A stretch of 64,000 nt of DNA from Flavobacteriales bacterium UBA4422 (GTDB taxonomy: Bacteria; Bacteroidota; Bacteroidia; Flavobacteriales_G; Salibacteraceae), in assembly GCA_002389645.1 (NCBI GenBank), contig DGQE01000026.1:72109-136108 (forward strand), in the 5' to 3' direction. Position 1 is the stretch's first letter, and every line of letters begins with the position of its first letter. The notes under the pieces are model-generated. The model saw nothing but the letters and a program-made list of their open reading frames with translations. It was not told where the DNA came from and searched no databases. Positions 46,017 to 53,883 of the stretch are shown piece by piece. Position numbers and translations under genes: made by a program.

Positions 46017-46037
46017 ACTCTACATAGTTGATAGAGT
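46017..46037 (+). promoter_or_regulatory. Operator ACTCTA-N9-TAGAGT upstream of the DUF2490-SLC13 operon
   Basis: ACTCTA (46017-46022) and TAGAGT (46032-46037) repeat the half-sites and spacing of the site at 45548-45568. It overlaps the -33 region, just upstream of the -7 box TATATTTG (46041-46048), 4 nt from the ATG at 46053. The pair defines a small Rrf2 regulon. Confidence 0.75.
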
Positions 46038-46052
46038 TTATATATTTGCCGA

Positions 46053-46775
46053 ATGATGGTTTTAAAACCCATTCTTATACCAACCCTGCTAATTGCATCA
46101 ATAACTAGCTCATTTGGGCAATCAATTGTGCATCAGAATATCTTATGGCTGCGCTACTTCAACAAACTATCATTTAATGACAAAGTTTCTCTTCAAACAG
46201 AATTTGAAGAAAGAATGTACATCAACCCCTATAGGGAACACCAACGATTAATACCAAGTATCAGCTTTAATTACAACCCAAAACATGATGTTTCATTTAA
46301 TCTAGGATTCACATATTTTCAGCAGTACCTACCCCATGACGCCACGATCTCACCTTCCCTTTATAATGAGTTCAGGCCTCATCAATCAATAACCATCACC
46401 AACAATTTTTCTTTCTTTTCTCTAAAAACTCGGCTTCAACTGGAAGAAAGAGTAATAGAGCAGAGTAATGAATCATTTGCTTTCAACATGAGAGAGCGGT
46501 TATTGCTTCAAGTGGACATTCCGATTATAGAAAAGGAAAATTCGACAAGACTTATAGCAATAGTTTTCAATGAATTAATGATACAACAAGGCGCTGGTCT
46601 TCGCTACAATTTTTTTGATCAAAACCGTATAGGCGCAGGCTTTAAAAGTACAATAAATCAAGCTTTTCAAGTAGAAGCGGTCTTTCTTAAATGGCATCAA
46701 CAACGATCAACACTTGTAGATTATTTCAGTCGAAACATTATGAGAATCACTCTAATTCACACCATTCATTTGTAA
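46053..46775 (+). CDS. DUF2490 outer-membrane beta-barrel protein
   Basis: A 240-aa exported protein with a signal peptide (ILIPTLLIASITSSFG, cleavage near QSIVHQN). The rest alternates beta-strands with aromatic girdles (NILWLRYFNKLSFNDKVSLQ, FNLGFTYFQQYLPH) and ends with the strand RNIMRITLIHTIHL, as DUF2490 beta-barrels do. The stop directly abuts the SLC13 start. Its promoter holds an Rrf2-type operator, so it may serve as outer-membrane entry for the substrate of the downstream permease. ATG 46056 is an alternative start. Confidence 0.78.
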   Translation: MMVLKPILIPTLLIASITSSFGQSIVHQNILWLRYFNKLSFNDKVSLQTEFEERMYINPYREHQRLIPSISFNYNPKHDVSFNLGFTYFQQYLPHDATISPSLYNEFRPHQSITITNNFSFFSLKTRLQLEERVIEQSNESFAFNMRERLLLQVDIPIIEKENSTRLIAIVFNELMIQQGAGLRYNFFDQNRIGAGFKSTINQAFQVEAVFLKWHQQRSTLVDYFSRNIMRITLIHTIHL

Positions 46776-48581
46776 ATGCTCGAATCACTCACAACAGACG
46801 CTTATATAACTGCTTCAATAATCGGTGCAGCCATTGTATTGTTTATAATGGACAAACTCTCAGTTGACTTGATAGCACTGCTTATAATGGGGGCTTTGGT
46901 GGTATTGGGTGTTATTTCTCCTGCTGAGGGTATGGCTGGGTTCAGTAATCCAGCGACAATGACCGTGGCATTCATGTTCGTAATTTCTGCAGCAATTTTA
47001 AAAACCGGTTCTCTTCAATTTGTGGCGAGTCAACTCACGAAAACATTCAGAAACCACTATCAAAGAGGAGTTGTTTTATTGATGTTAATGGTAAGCTCTG
47101 TGAGCGCTTTTATCAATAATACACCAGTAGTTGCGGTTATGATTCCTGTGACGATTCAAATCGCTAAGAACTCTAACAGAGCTGCTTCCAAGCTTTTAAT
47201 TCCAGTAAGTTACGCCTCCATTTTTGGCGGTATGTGCACCTTAATAGGCACTTCTACAAACATCCTTGTAAGCGGTATTGCAGAGCAAAACGGAATGGTT
47301 CCTTTCAAAATGTTCGACTTCGCTCCAATGGGCTTGGTTTTTGTAGCCGCAGGATCGCTATTCATGATATTTATTGGTCAAAAACTTCTTCCAAGCAGAT
47401 CAGTGGATACGGAAGATGATTTGGAAGACAGTCTTATTGATTACTTGGCTGAGATCGAAATCTTAGAAAGTTCGGAATTGGCCAATAAAACCATTCTCTC
47501 ATCTCCCCTTGTAAAAGAGTTGGAAATGGAGATTTTGGAATTAAGACGAAGTGCCACCACAATGAATCTACCTCAAGGTGATACCACGCTTCTGGTTGAA
47601 GATATTTTGAAAGTACGCTGCAATGTTTCTAAGATGAAACAACTAAAAGATCAATTAAGAGTGAAAATCATGCCTTTTGCTGATGACGATGAGGCAGAGG
47701 AAATTGCCGGCAAAAGCTCTTTTGTTGAATTAGTAATCCCTACTGACTCTGCTTTGGAAGGGAAAACCCTGAGAGAGTTTGATTTCAGAAGGCGATTTAG
47801 AGCTGCTCCTCTCGCGATTCGACATCGTGAAGAAGTATTGAGGGATAAATTACAAGATGTGCGATTAAGAGCAGGTGACGTGATTTTGGTGGAAATGAAA
47901 ACACACTTCATGGATCTATGGAAAAGCAATACTAGAGATCAAAACATACCTTTCATAATATTGAGTGAACAGGGTATTTTGAATTTTGACAAAAGAAGTT
48001 TCATTATTGTAATATCCGTGGTGGCAGCTGTAATTACATTAGCTTCAACAGGGGTTCTACCAATAGTCATCAGCACGCTGCTGGGCGTCTGTGCACTTGT
48101 TCTCACTGGATGTTTGAATATGAAAGAAGTGTATAGAAGTATTCAATGGCCTATCGTATTCTTATTGGCTGGCGCATTGAGTTTAGGTGTTGCCATGCAA
48201 AACTCAGGACTGGCTCAAGCCATCGCATCTGCCATAGTAAACAACCTTCATGAATACGGTCCTATTGCGATTCTTTCAGGCATTTACCTCTTTACAAGCA
48301 TCATGACCGAAACAATGAGTAACAATGCTACAGCGGCTTTAGTAGCTCCTTTGGCGATTGCCACCGCTCACCAATTGGATGTATCTCCTGTCCCCTTTGT
48401 AATGGCAGTTATGTTCGCTGCATCAGCTAGTTTCATGACTCCAATTGGATACCAAACCAACACCATGATTTATTCAGCAGGAGGATATAAGTTCAAAGAC
48501 TTTATAAAAGTTGGTGTTTGGTTGAACATATTATTTTGGATTCTTGGCACACTCTTGATTCCAGTATTCTTTCCGTTTTAA
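46776..48581 (+). CDS. SLC13 family permease with two RCK/TrkA-C domains
   Basis: A 601-aa inner-membrane transporter. The N-terminal membrane part has SLC13-type helices (DKLSVDLIALLIMGALVVLG, MIPVTIQIAKNSNRAASKLL, GTSTNILVSGI), followed by two RCK/TrkA-C modules in the cytoplasmic loop (about 205-380, KSSFVELVIPTDSALEGKTL), and the second membrane half (TETMSNNATAALVAPLAIATA). Such proteins carry sulfate or carboxylates with Na+. Start is immediately downstream of the DUF2490 stop. Joint control by the Rrf2 protein would fit sulfate or cysteine nutrition, which is inference. Confidence 0.87.
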   Translation: MLESLTTDAYITASIIGAAIVLFIMDKLSVDLIALLIMGALVVLGVISPAEGMAGFSNPATMTVAFMFVISAAILKTGSLQFVASQLTKTFRNHYQRGVVLLMLMVSSVSAFINNTPVVAVMIPVTIQIAKNSNRAASKLLIPVSYASIFGGMCTLIGTSTNILVSGIAEQNGMVPFKMFDFAPMGLVFVAAGSLFMIFIGQKLLPSRSVDTEDDLEDSLIDYLAEIEILESSELANKTILSSPLVKELEMEILELRRSATTMNLPQGDTTLLVEDILKVRCNVSKMKQLKDQLRVKIMPFADDDEAEEIAGKSSFVELVIPTDSALEGKTLREFDFRRRFRAAPLAIRHREEVLRDKLQDVRLRAGDVILVEMKTHFMDLWKSNTRDQNIPFIILSEQGILNFDKRSFIIVISVVAAVITLASTGVLPIVISTLLGVCALVLTGCLNMKEVYRSIQWPIVFLLAGALSLGVAMQNSGLAQAIASAIVNNLHEYGPIAILSGIYLFTSIMTETMSNNATAALVAPLAIATAHQLDVSPVPFVMAVMFAASASFMTPIGYQTNTMIYSAGGYKFKDFIKVGVWLNILFWILGTLLIPVFFPF

Positions 48582-48664
48582 TCCTCCGTCTAGAAGCCAA
48601 TTGTGACAGATTCGAACCCTTATAAAACATCTAGGTTGCAACCGGACTGAAAAAACAAAGGAGA

Positions 48665-49159
48665 TTAAAGCTCTCCGCAGTCTTCGATCTTAATATTCTT
48701 TGATGTTTGTCCGCTTCTTGATCCAAGCTCTTCAATAGCCGAAACTACATCCATTCCTTCAGTAACATTTCCAAAGACAACGTGTGCGCCATCCAACCAA
48801 TCTGTCTTAATTGTACAAATGAAAAATTGGCTGCCATTGGTGTTTGGACCTGCATTAGCCATACTTAATGTTCCTGGGCCTTCATGCTTCAATGTGAAGT
48901 TTTCATCTGGAAAACGATCACCATATATAGACTTTCCACCGGTTCCATTGTGATTAGTGAAATCACCTCCTTGCAACATAAACTCAGGAATCACTCTATG
49001 AAAACTGCTACCCTTGAAGCCGTATCCTTTTTCACCTGTACACAGTGCTCTAAAATTCTCAGCAGTTTGAGGAACAACGTCCGCCCTCAATTCAAACTCT
49101 ATTCGCCCTAAGGCCTCACCATCTGCGGTAACATCGAAAAAACACTTTGGATTACTCAT
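48665..49159 (-). CDS. Cyclophilin-type peptidyl-prolyl isomerase, eukaryote-like
   Basis: A 164-aa cytoplasmic prolyl isomerase. I use the ATG complementary to 49157-49159 (MSNPKCFFDVTADGEALGRI); an upstream TTG extends it by nine residues. Residue numbers line up with human cyclophilin A: R55, F60, Q63, F113, W121 and H126 all fall in the expected places (HRVIPEFMLQGGDF, NGSQFFICT, WLDGAHVVFG). Bacterial cyclophilins usually differ more in this loop region. No signal peptide. The gene is divergent from an FKBP-type isomerase. Close likeness to the eukaryotic type may indicate old transfer. Confidence 0.95.
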   Translation of the reverse strand: MSNPKCFFDVTADGEALGRIEFELRADVVPQTAENFRALCTGEKGYGFKGSSFHRVIPEFMLQGGDFTNHNGTGGKSIYGDRFPDENFTLKHEGPGTLSMANAGPNTNGSQFFICTIKTDWLDGAHVVFGNVTEGMDVVSAIEELGSRSGQTSKNIKIEDCGEL

Positions 49160-49253
49160 ATTTATAGTTCTAAATTTAAGCCGCAAAAGTGAAGATTATG
49201 TTCCGTTTTATTGCCGTTATTATTCACATATTCGTTGATCAAATAAGAGTTCC

Positions 49254-49709
49254 ATGAAAATATTCCGAAGCTTTTCAATTATTAGCCTTCTCTTGATTCT
49301 AATTTCTTGCAATAAGGATAATGAAGAGCAAGCGGCTGCAGATGATAAAATCATCAAAGAATACATTGAAGCTAACAATTTAGATGCGGAACCCACTGGC
49401 TCTGGCCTTTATGTAGTGATTAATGAAGAAGGTTCAGGCTTTAACCCAACTCAAAACAGCACCGTATCAGTTTTCTACAAGGGATTTTATACCGATGGAA
49501 AAGTATTTGACGAAACTGGTAACGAGCCCATTTCATTTAGCCTAAATCAAGTCATCGCTGGATGGCAAGAAGGAATCCCCTACTTTAAGCCAAGTGGCTC
49601 TGGAGTTCTGCTCATACCCTCTGCCTTAGGTTACGGCAATGATCAGGTTGGTGATATCCCGCCTAACTCTGTTTTGATATTCGATATTGAATTGGTTTCG
49701 GTGAATTGA
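49254..49709 (+). CDS. FKBP-type peptidyl-prolyl isomerase, lipoprotein
   Basis: A 151-aa exported lipoprotein (LLLILISCNKDNEEQ, Cys about residue 19) with an FKBP domain. Hallmarks are VSVFYKGFYTDGKVFDET, NQVIAGWQEGIPYFKPSG and the hydrophobic pocket LGYGNDQVGDIPPNSVLIFD. It should help fold proteins at the periplasmic face or outer membrane. It is divergent from the cyclophilin gene, and the open frame continues for 63 codons beyond its stop without any recognisable domain. Confidence 0.93.
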   Translation: MKIFRSFSIISLLLILISCNKDNEEQAAADDKIIKEYIEANNLDAEPTGSGLYVVINEEGSGFNPTQNSTVSVFYKGFYTDGKVFDETGNEPISFSLNQVIAGWQEGIPYFKPSGSGVLLIPSALGYGNDQVGDIPPNSVLIFDIELVSVN

Positions 49710-50040
49710 TCATTTCAGTTTAAACCAATCCCCTCCTTTTTTTTCTTATCTATAAATCATGCTAACAGCAATGATCTAGAATGCTTAACCGACAGCAATC
49801 ACGTACAACCATTTGCTATCGATATTAAACGGGTATCTACCGAATCGAGCAAACCTCTGGTCATTCCTTTGTCCTATCGTTCTTTCAAACCACAGTCTGA
49901 ATTCAACTGATGCATGCCAATAGAAGTAATACGATGACGCAAGAGGCGCAAGAACAACAGATGGGTGAATGCACACAGAAGATGACGTGGAATGAAGAAT
50001 AAACAGTTCAATTAAACCATTAATTTAAATTTTAGAAACT
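49710..50040. other. 331-nt intergenic region without recognisable gene
   Basis: Between the FKBP gene and ssb. Both strands carry short open stretches: a 63-codon continuation of the FKBP frame after its TGA, and a 63-codon minus-strand frame (49785-49976). Neither has a family match that I recognise or a start signal. Upstream of ssb the sequence is AT-rich with no clear -7 box. No repeat or RNA gene is seen. Confidence 0.5.
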
Positions 50041-50385
50041 ATGAACGCTTTAAGAAACAGAGTACAATTGATCGGTAACTTAGGAATGGACCCAGAAGTA
50101 AAGTCTTTTGACAAAGACAAAAAAATGGCTAGAATCAGCATCGCTACCAACGAAGTGTATTACAACGCCAAGGGCGAAAAGGTACAGGACACGCAGTGGC
50201 ACAACATTGTGATGTGGGGCAAGACAACTGAAATCGCTGAGAAATACCTCAAAAAGGGTCAAGAAGTGGCTGTTGAGGGTAAATTGGTCAATCGCTCATG
50301 GGAAACCAAAGAAGGCGAAAAGCGCTACGCTACAGAAGTTGTAGTAAATGAATTGGTAATGCTCGGAAAGAAAGACGCTGCTTAA
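50041..50385 (+). CDS. ssb: Single-stranded DNA-binding protein, short form
   Basis: A 114-aa OB-fold protein (NRVQLIGNLGMDPEVKSF, then WHNIVMWGKTTEIAEKYLKKG) that coats single-stranded DNA. It ends at VVVNELVMLGKKDAA, without the acidic DDDIPF tip and Gly/Pro-rich linker by which most SSBs recruit partners. This short type occurs in Bacteroidota as a second SSB, but no longer copy is in this window. It is a single gene, closed by a strong terminator. Confidence 0.9.
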   Translation: MNALRNRVQLIGNLGMDPEVKSFDKDKKMARISIATNEVYYNAKGEKVQDTQWHNIVMWGKTTEIAEKYLKKGQEVAVEGKLVNRSWETKEGEKRYATEVVVNELVMLGKKDAA

Positions 50386-50409
50386 ACTAACAAGCACAAT
50401 TCTTACCAG

Positions 50410-50443
50410 AAGGAGCCACTCGTGGAGTTGGCTCCTTTTTTTA
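50410..50443. terminator. Bidirectional terminator between ssb and prmC
   Basis: AAGGAGCCA (50410-50418) and TGGCTCCTT (50429-50437) form a 9-bp stem, with a T-run on the plus strand to 50443. It overlaps the 3' end of the convergent prmC gene by 3 nt and probably serves both genes. Confidence 0.85.
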
Positions 50444-51274
50444 TTTCAAAATCACGAATCGCTCTTTACCAACCATGTCCTTTCGCACTGTGATCGTGCC
50501 TTTCCAAATTTGAGCCATCTCATTTTTAAATAATTCCATATTAGTAGCGTGTGTTTCAAAGTACACAGACTTCGCACTATTTTTCAAAGCCATTAATGCA
50601 ATGCGCTTATAGAAGGCCAATGGATCTTCAGCTGGAGCGAACAATGCGAGATGTGGCTCGTGGTCCATCACATTGCTATGCATATCTGCCTTTGCTATTT
50701 CAGGAATGTAGGGAGGATTGCTGATATATACGTCAGCCAATGGAAGTTGAACTTTAGCGCTAATAATATCTGCGGTAAAAAACTCGATATTAAGACCTAA
50801 ATCCAATGAATTTCTCTTCGCAACACCAAGCGCTGTTTCAGAAATATCACAAGCACTTACCTCCCACTCTTTTCTCTTTTGTTTCAACGCTAAAGGAATG
50901 CATCCTGAGCCTGTACCAATATCTAAGACACGAAGATTGTTTTCATTTTCATTCTCTAAAAGCAACATGACGAGCTCCTCTGTTTCAGGTCGAGGTATTA
51001 ACACGTTGGAATCAACATATAACTCTAAATCACCGAAGTTCGCTTTATTGAAAATATATTGCACCGGCTCGTTGGCTTTAAGTCGCGTAATCACTTGCTT
51101 CCATCGTTCATAGCTTTCAGCTGAAACTGCAGTATCATTTTGAAGGTAGGCCTGTGACTTGCTCCAGCCCTCAATTTCCTCAACACACCAGTGATACAAC
51201 GACAAAAGTTCACCTTGCAAATAGGTTGAAGTCAATGCTTGGTAAAAACTTTGTCGAAGTTCTGAATGCGTCAT
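50441..51274 (-). CDS. prmC: Peptide chain release factor N5-glutamine methyltransferase
   Basis: A 277-aa enzyme that methylates the Gln of the GGQ motif in RF1 and RF2. The SAM-dependent domain shows VLDIGTGSGCIPLALKQ, DISETALGVAKRN and the catalytic NPPYIPE motif. The N-terminal helical domain contains the family segment ANEPVQYIFNKANFGDLEL. I place the start at the ATG complementary to 51272-51274 (MTHSELRQSFYQ), as the upstream extension has no family likeness. A CACCTTTG box lies 4 nt upstream. It is divergent from ribD. Confidence 0.94.
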   Translation of the reverse strand: MTHSELRQSFYQALTSTYLQGELLSLYHWCVEEIEGWSKSQAYLQNDTAVSAESYERWKQVITRLKANEPVQYIFNKANFGDLELYVDSNVLIPRPETEELVMLLLENENENNLRVLDIGTGSGCIPLALKQKRKEWEVSACDISETALGVAKRNSLDLGLNIEFFTADIISAKVQLPLADVYISNPPYIPEIAKADMHSNVMDHEPHLALFAPAEDPLAFYKRIALMALKNSAKSVYFETHATNMELFKNEMAQIWKGTITVRKDMVGKERFVILK

Positions 51275-51383
51275 AGCGCAAAGGTGATAAAGAGAATCGA
51301 GTCTTTGCTTTGATTTCAAAATTCCTACAAATTCACCGCTCACAAAAGCTTTAGAATGTGCGCCAACAGGAGCCCTTTCTCAT

Positions 51384-51391
51384 TACATTTG
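51384..51391 (+). promoter_or_regulatory. -7 promoter element of the ribD operon
   Basis: TACATTTG matches TAnnTTTG exactly and ends 4 nt before the ribD ATG at 51396, so the mRNA is probably leaderless. No FMN riboswitch is seen, and there is no room for one in this leader. Confidence 0.6.
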
Positions 51392-51395
51392 ACCG

Positions 51396-52442
51396 ATGAT
51401 AAAGGATGAAACCTTCATGCAACGTTGTTTTGAACTGGCTATTCTCGGAGCTGGGTCAGTCGCACCGAATCCTTTAGTTGGAAGCGTAATTGTCCATAAC
51501 CATAAGATTATTGGTGAAGGATACCATCAAAAGCTCGGAGGTCCACATGCTGAGGTCAATGCCATCAGCGCAGTAAAAGACAAAGCGCTTTTATCGGAAG
51601 CCACCATATATGTAAACTTAGAGCCCTGTGCCCATTATGGGAAAACTCCTCCTTGCGCTGATCTAATTGTTTCACACAAATTCAAGCGCGTTGTAATTAG
51701 TAACCGGGATCCGTTTGAACAAGTTGACGGAAAAGGTATTGAACGCTTGCTAAATGCTGGAATAGAGGTAAAATCAGGTGTTTTAGAGCAAGAAGGGCGA
51801 TGGCTAAATCGAAGGTTTTTCACTTTTCATGAAAAGCAACGTCCATATGTCATTCTCAAATTTGCTCAAACCATCGATAGCTATCTGGACTCGTTCAGAA
51901 CTGAGGATGATCATGAAAAACCACTAAAAATCACGGGCGATGAAATGAATCGCATGGTCCATAAATGGCGAAGCGAAGAAGCTTCAATTTTAGTAGGAAG
52001 AAACACGGTCCTTTTAGACAATCCAACCTTAACCACTCGCCTATGGCCCGGAAAAAACCCATTGCGCTTAGTGATTGATCCGGAATTACAAATCAAAAAT
52101 GACAAGACAGTCATGAGTGATGGAGGCCACACATGGATTTTCAACGGAATCAAAACGGATTATTGTGAAAACAACTTGTGCTATATACAAATCAATGATG
52201 CCCGAGAGTTTCATGCTGAAATTCTATCCTACTTACATAAAAGCAACATCCAATCCGTCATTATTGAAGGAGGCGCAGCTACCCTAGCTAGGTGTATTGA
52301 AGCGGAAGTGTGGGATGAAGCCCGCATAATTACGGGACAAACCCGCATTGGAGAAGGCATATCAGCTCCTGACATTAATGGTGAACTGCTTTCTTTTGAA
52401 TCGATTGGCAACGACTTTTTACAAGTGTATTTACCTGCATGA
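51396..52442 (+). CDS. ribD: Bifunctional riboflavin biosynthesis deaminase/reductase RibD
   Basis: A 348-aa enzyme doing two steps of riboflavin synthesis on the pyrimidine intermediate. The N-terminal zinc deaminase has GPHAEVNAISAVKD and EPCAHYGKTPPCADLIV (zinc Cys), and the C-terminal RibD_C reductase has WRSEEASILVGRNTVLLDNP and EGGAATLARCI. The mRNA starts a four-gene chain with overlaps of 4, 4 and 29 nt. Other rib genes are not in the window. Confidence 0.95.
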   Translation: MIKDETFMQRCFELAILGAGSVAPNPLVGSVIVHNHKIIGEGYHQKLGGPHAEVNAISAVKDKALLSEATIYVNLEPCAHYGKTPPCADLIVSHKFKRVVISNRDPFEQVDGKGIERLLNAGIEVKSGVLEQEGRWLNRRFFTFHEKQRPYVILKFAQTIDSYLDSFRTEDDHEKPLKITGDEMNRMVHKWRSEEASILVGRNTVLLDNPTLTTRLWPGKNPLRLVIDPELQIKNDKTVMSDGGHTWIFNGIKTDYCENNLCYIQINDAREFHAEILSYLHKSNIQSVIIEGGAATLARCIEAEVWDEARIITGQTRIGEGISAPDINGELLSFESIGNDFLQVYLPA

Positions 52443-53275
52443 TCTATCTCATCCTCAGCATTCTATCATCAATAGGCATTTTCATCGCATTTCGTATGTT
52501 CAGTCGGATGGGCGCCAATACAAGGCATGCGATAATGATCAACTATTTGGTAGCAGCAATTACAGGGCTTATTGTTTTTAGACCCAGTCAACTCTGGTTC
52601 GGTTCTAAATGGTTCCTCCCCTCCTGTTTCCTCGGTATATTTTTCTACGTCATCTTTAGAGTGATGGCAAAAGTCACCCAAGAAAATGGAATGTCAGTCT
52701 CCAGCATTGCAACTAAAATGAGTGTAGTAATTCCTGTTGCGATTGGTTTAACCGTGCTTCAAGAGTCCATTAACGCACTAAAAATCATAGGAATTGTTTT
52801 CGGTTTAGGATCAGTATTAATGAGCGCTGGAAGTAATGTAAAGAATGGGACATGGGTTTGGCCATTGGTGTTGTTTATAGGCAGTGGACTCATAGACAGC
52901 GCGCTCAACCTATTTCAAACATTGAGCGTAACAGAAGATGAATTCCCCGTGTTCATCACCAACATTTTCGCCTTTGCGTTTCTATCTGCCTTTATCCACC
53001 AACTTTTCAGCATGGAGCATAAAATCTCACCAAAGTCGATTATGGGTGGAGTTGTACTCGGCTTAGTAAACTTTAGCGCGCTAATTTTCATACTAAAGTC
53101 GTTGGCACTTCCCAATTGGGAAAGCTCCATCGTTTTTCCAATCAATAACTTTGGAATCATTGCAGGGTCAACACTATTCGCGATGATTGTTTTTAAAGAG
53201 AAAATAGACTTGAAGGGCTGGTTAAGTATTGGGTTAGCCACATGCTCAATTATGCTACTCTATTATTCTAAATGA
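52439..53275 (+). CDS. EamA/DMT family transporter
   Basis: A 278-aa membrane protein with about ten hydrophobic helices in two repeats, of the drug/metabolite transporter type (IYLILSILSSIGIFIAF at the start, ATKMSVVIPVAIGLTVLQE and its counterpart IVFPINNFGIIAGSTLFAM in the second half). The ATG overlaps the ribD stop by 4 nt. Its position in a ribD operon may suggest flavin or precursor transport, but nothing in the sequence shows a substrate. Confidence 0.82.
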   Translation: MIYLILSILSSIGIFIAFRMFSRMGANTRHAIMINYLVAAITGLIVFRPSQLWFGSKWFLPSCFLGIFFYVIFRVMAKVTQENGMSVSSIATKMSVVIPVAIGLTVLQESINALKIIGIVFGLGSVLMSAGSNVKNGTWVWPLVLFIGSGLIDSALNLFQTLSVTEDEFPVFITNIFAFAFLSAFIHQLFSMEHKISPKSIMGGVVLGLVNFSALIFILKSLALPNWESSIVFPINNFGIIAGSTLFAMIVFKEKIDLKGWLSIGLATCSIMLLYYSK

Positions 53276-53883
53276 CTCACCCTGATGCATATAAAACGGT
53301 CACATCCCCATCAGAAGGAGACTTCAGAGACCGCGGAAGTAAGTTCCCCAGCTATCTCTTTCCATGCGGAGATGAAATAGAACTAAAGGGCTATATTAAT
53401 GACTTAAGAAAGCAGCATCCTGGAGCTAGACATGTATGTTATGGTGCCATTCTTGGTGCTGAAAACAGCGTTGAACGAAGCAATGATGATGGAGAACCTG
53501 GAGGCACGGCTGGGTTGCCCATATTGAACCAATTACTGAGTGCCGAATTAAAGAATGTAGCATTGCTAGTAGTCCGTTATTTCGGAGGCACGAAGTTGGG
53601 GAAAGCAGGACTTATCAATGCCTATAAGGAAAGTGCAAAAGAAGCAATCGATGCCGCTAAGCTTGTGACTCGCCAGATCAGAACAGGTATTCAATTTCGT
53701 TTTTGTTATGATGCTACAGGACCGGTAATGCAGGCTATTGAGAGCATTAAACATGCACACATTAAAGAACAAGTTTATGACCAAGACTGCTTGATTACCG
53801 TCTCTATTCCAAAGTCTGAGCTTGACAAAGCCTTACATTTGTTTGATCACACCGATGAAGTTGAAGTTAGCCAAATGGATTAG
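53272..53883 (+). CDS. YigZ/IMPACT family protein
   Basis: A 203-aa cytoplasmic protein of the IMPACT family: the N-terminal UPF0029 domain holds FRDRGSKFPSYLFPC and the characteristic ERSNDDGEPGGTAGLPIL plus RYFGGTKLGKAGLI; a smaller C-terminal domain (DUF1949-like) follows. The eukaryotic IMPACT/YIH1 regulates GCN2, while the bacterial role is unclear, perhaps ribosome-linked. It overlaps the transporter gene by 4 nt and the peptidase gene by 29 nt. Confidence 0.9.
   Translation: MTHPDAYKTVTSPSEGDFRDRGSKFPSYLFPCGDEIELKGYINDLRKQHPGARHVCYGAILGAENSVERSNDDGEPGGTAGLPILNQLLSAELKNVALLVVRYFGGTKLGKAGLINAYKESAKEAIDAAKLVTRQIRTGIQFRFCYDATGPVMQAIESIKHAHIKEQVYDQDCLITVSIPKSELDKALHLFDHTDEVEVSQMD

Noticed and set aside
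49710..49916. Open continuation of the FKBP frame beyond its TGA
   Set aside because: The FKBP domain is complete before the stop, and the 63-codon extension has no domain or conserved motif; chance openness is likely.
49785..49976. Minus-strand frame in the ssb upstream region
   Set aside because: No start signal, no recognised family and unstable composition; kept only as part of the unassigned intergenic region.
51275..51395. FMN riboswitch before ribD
   Set aside because: The -7 box sits 4 nt from the ATG, so there is no leader to hold an aptamer, and no conserved aptamer segments are seen.
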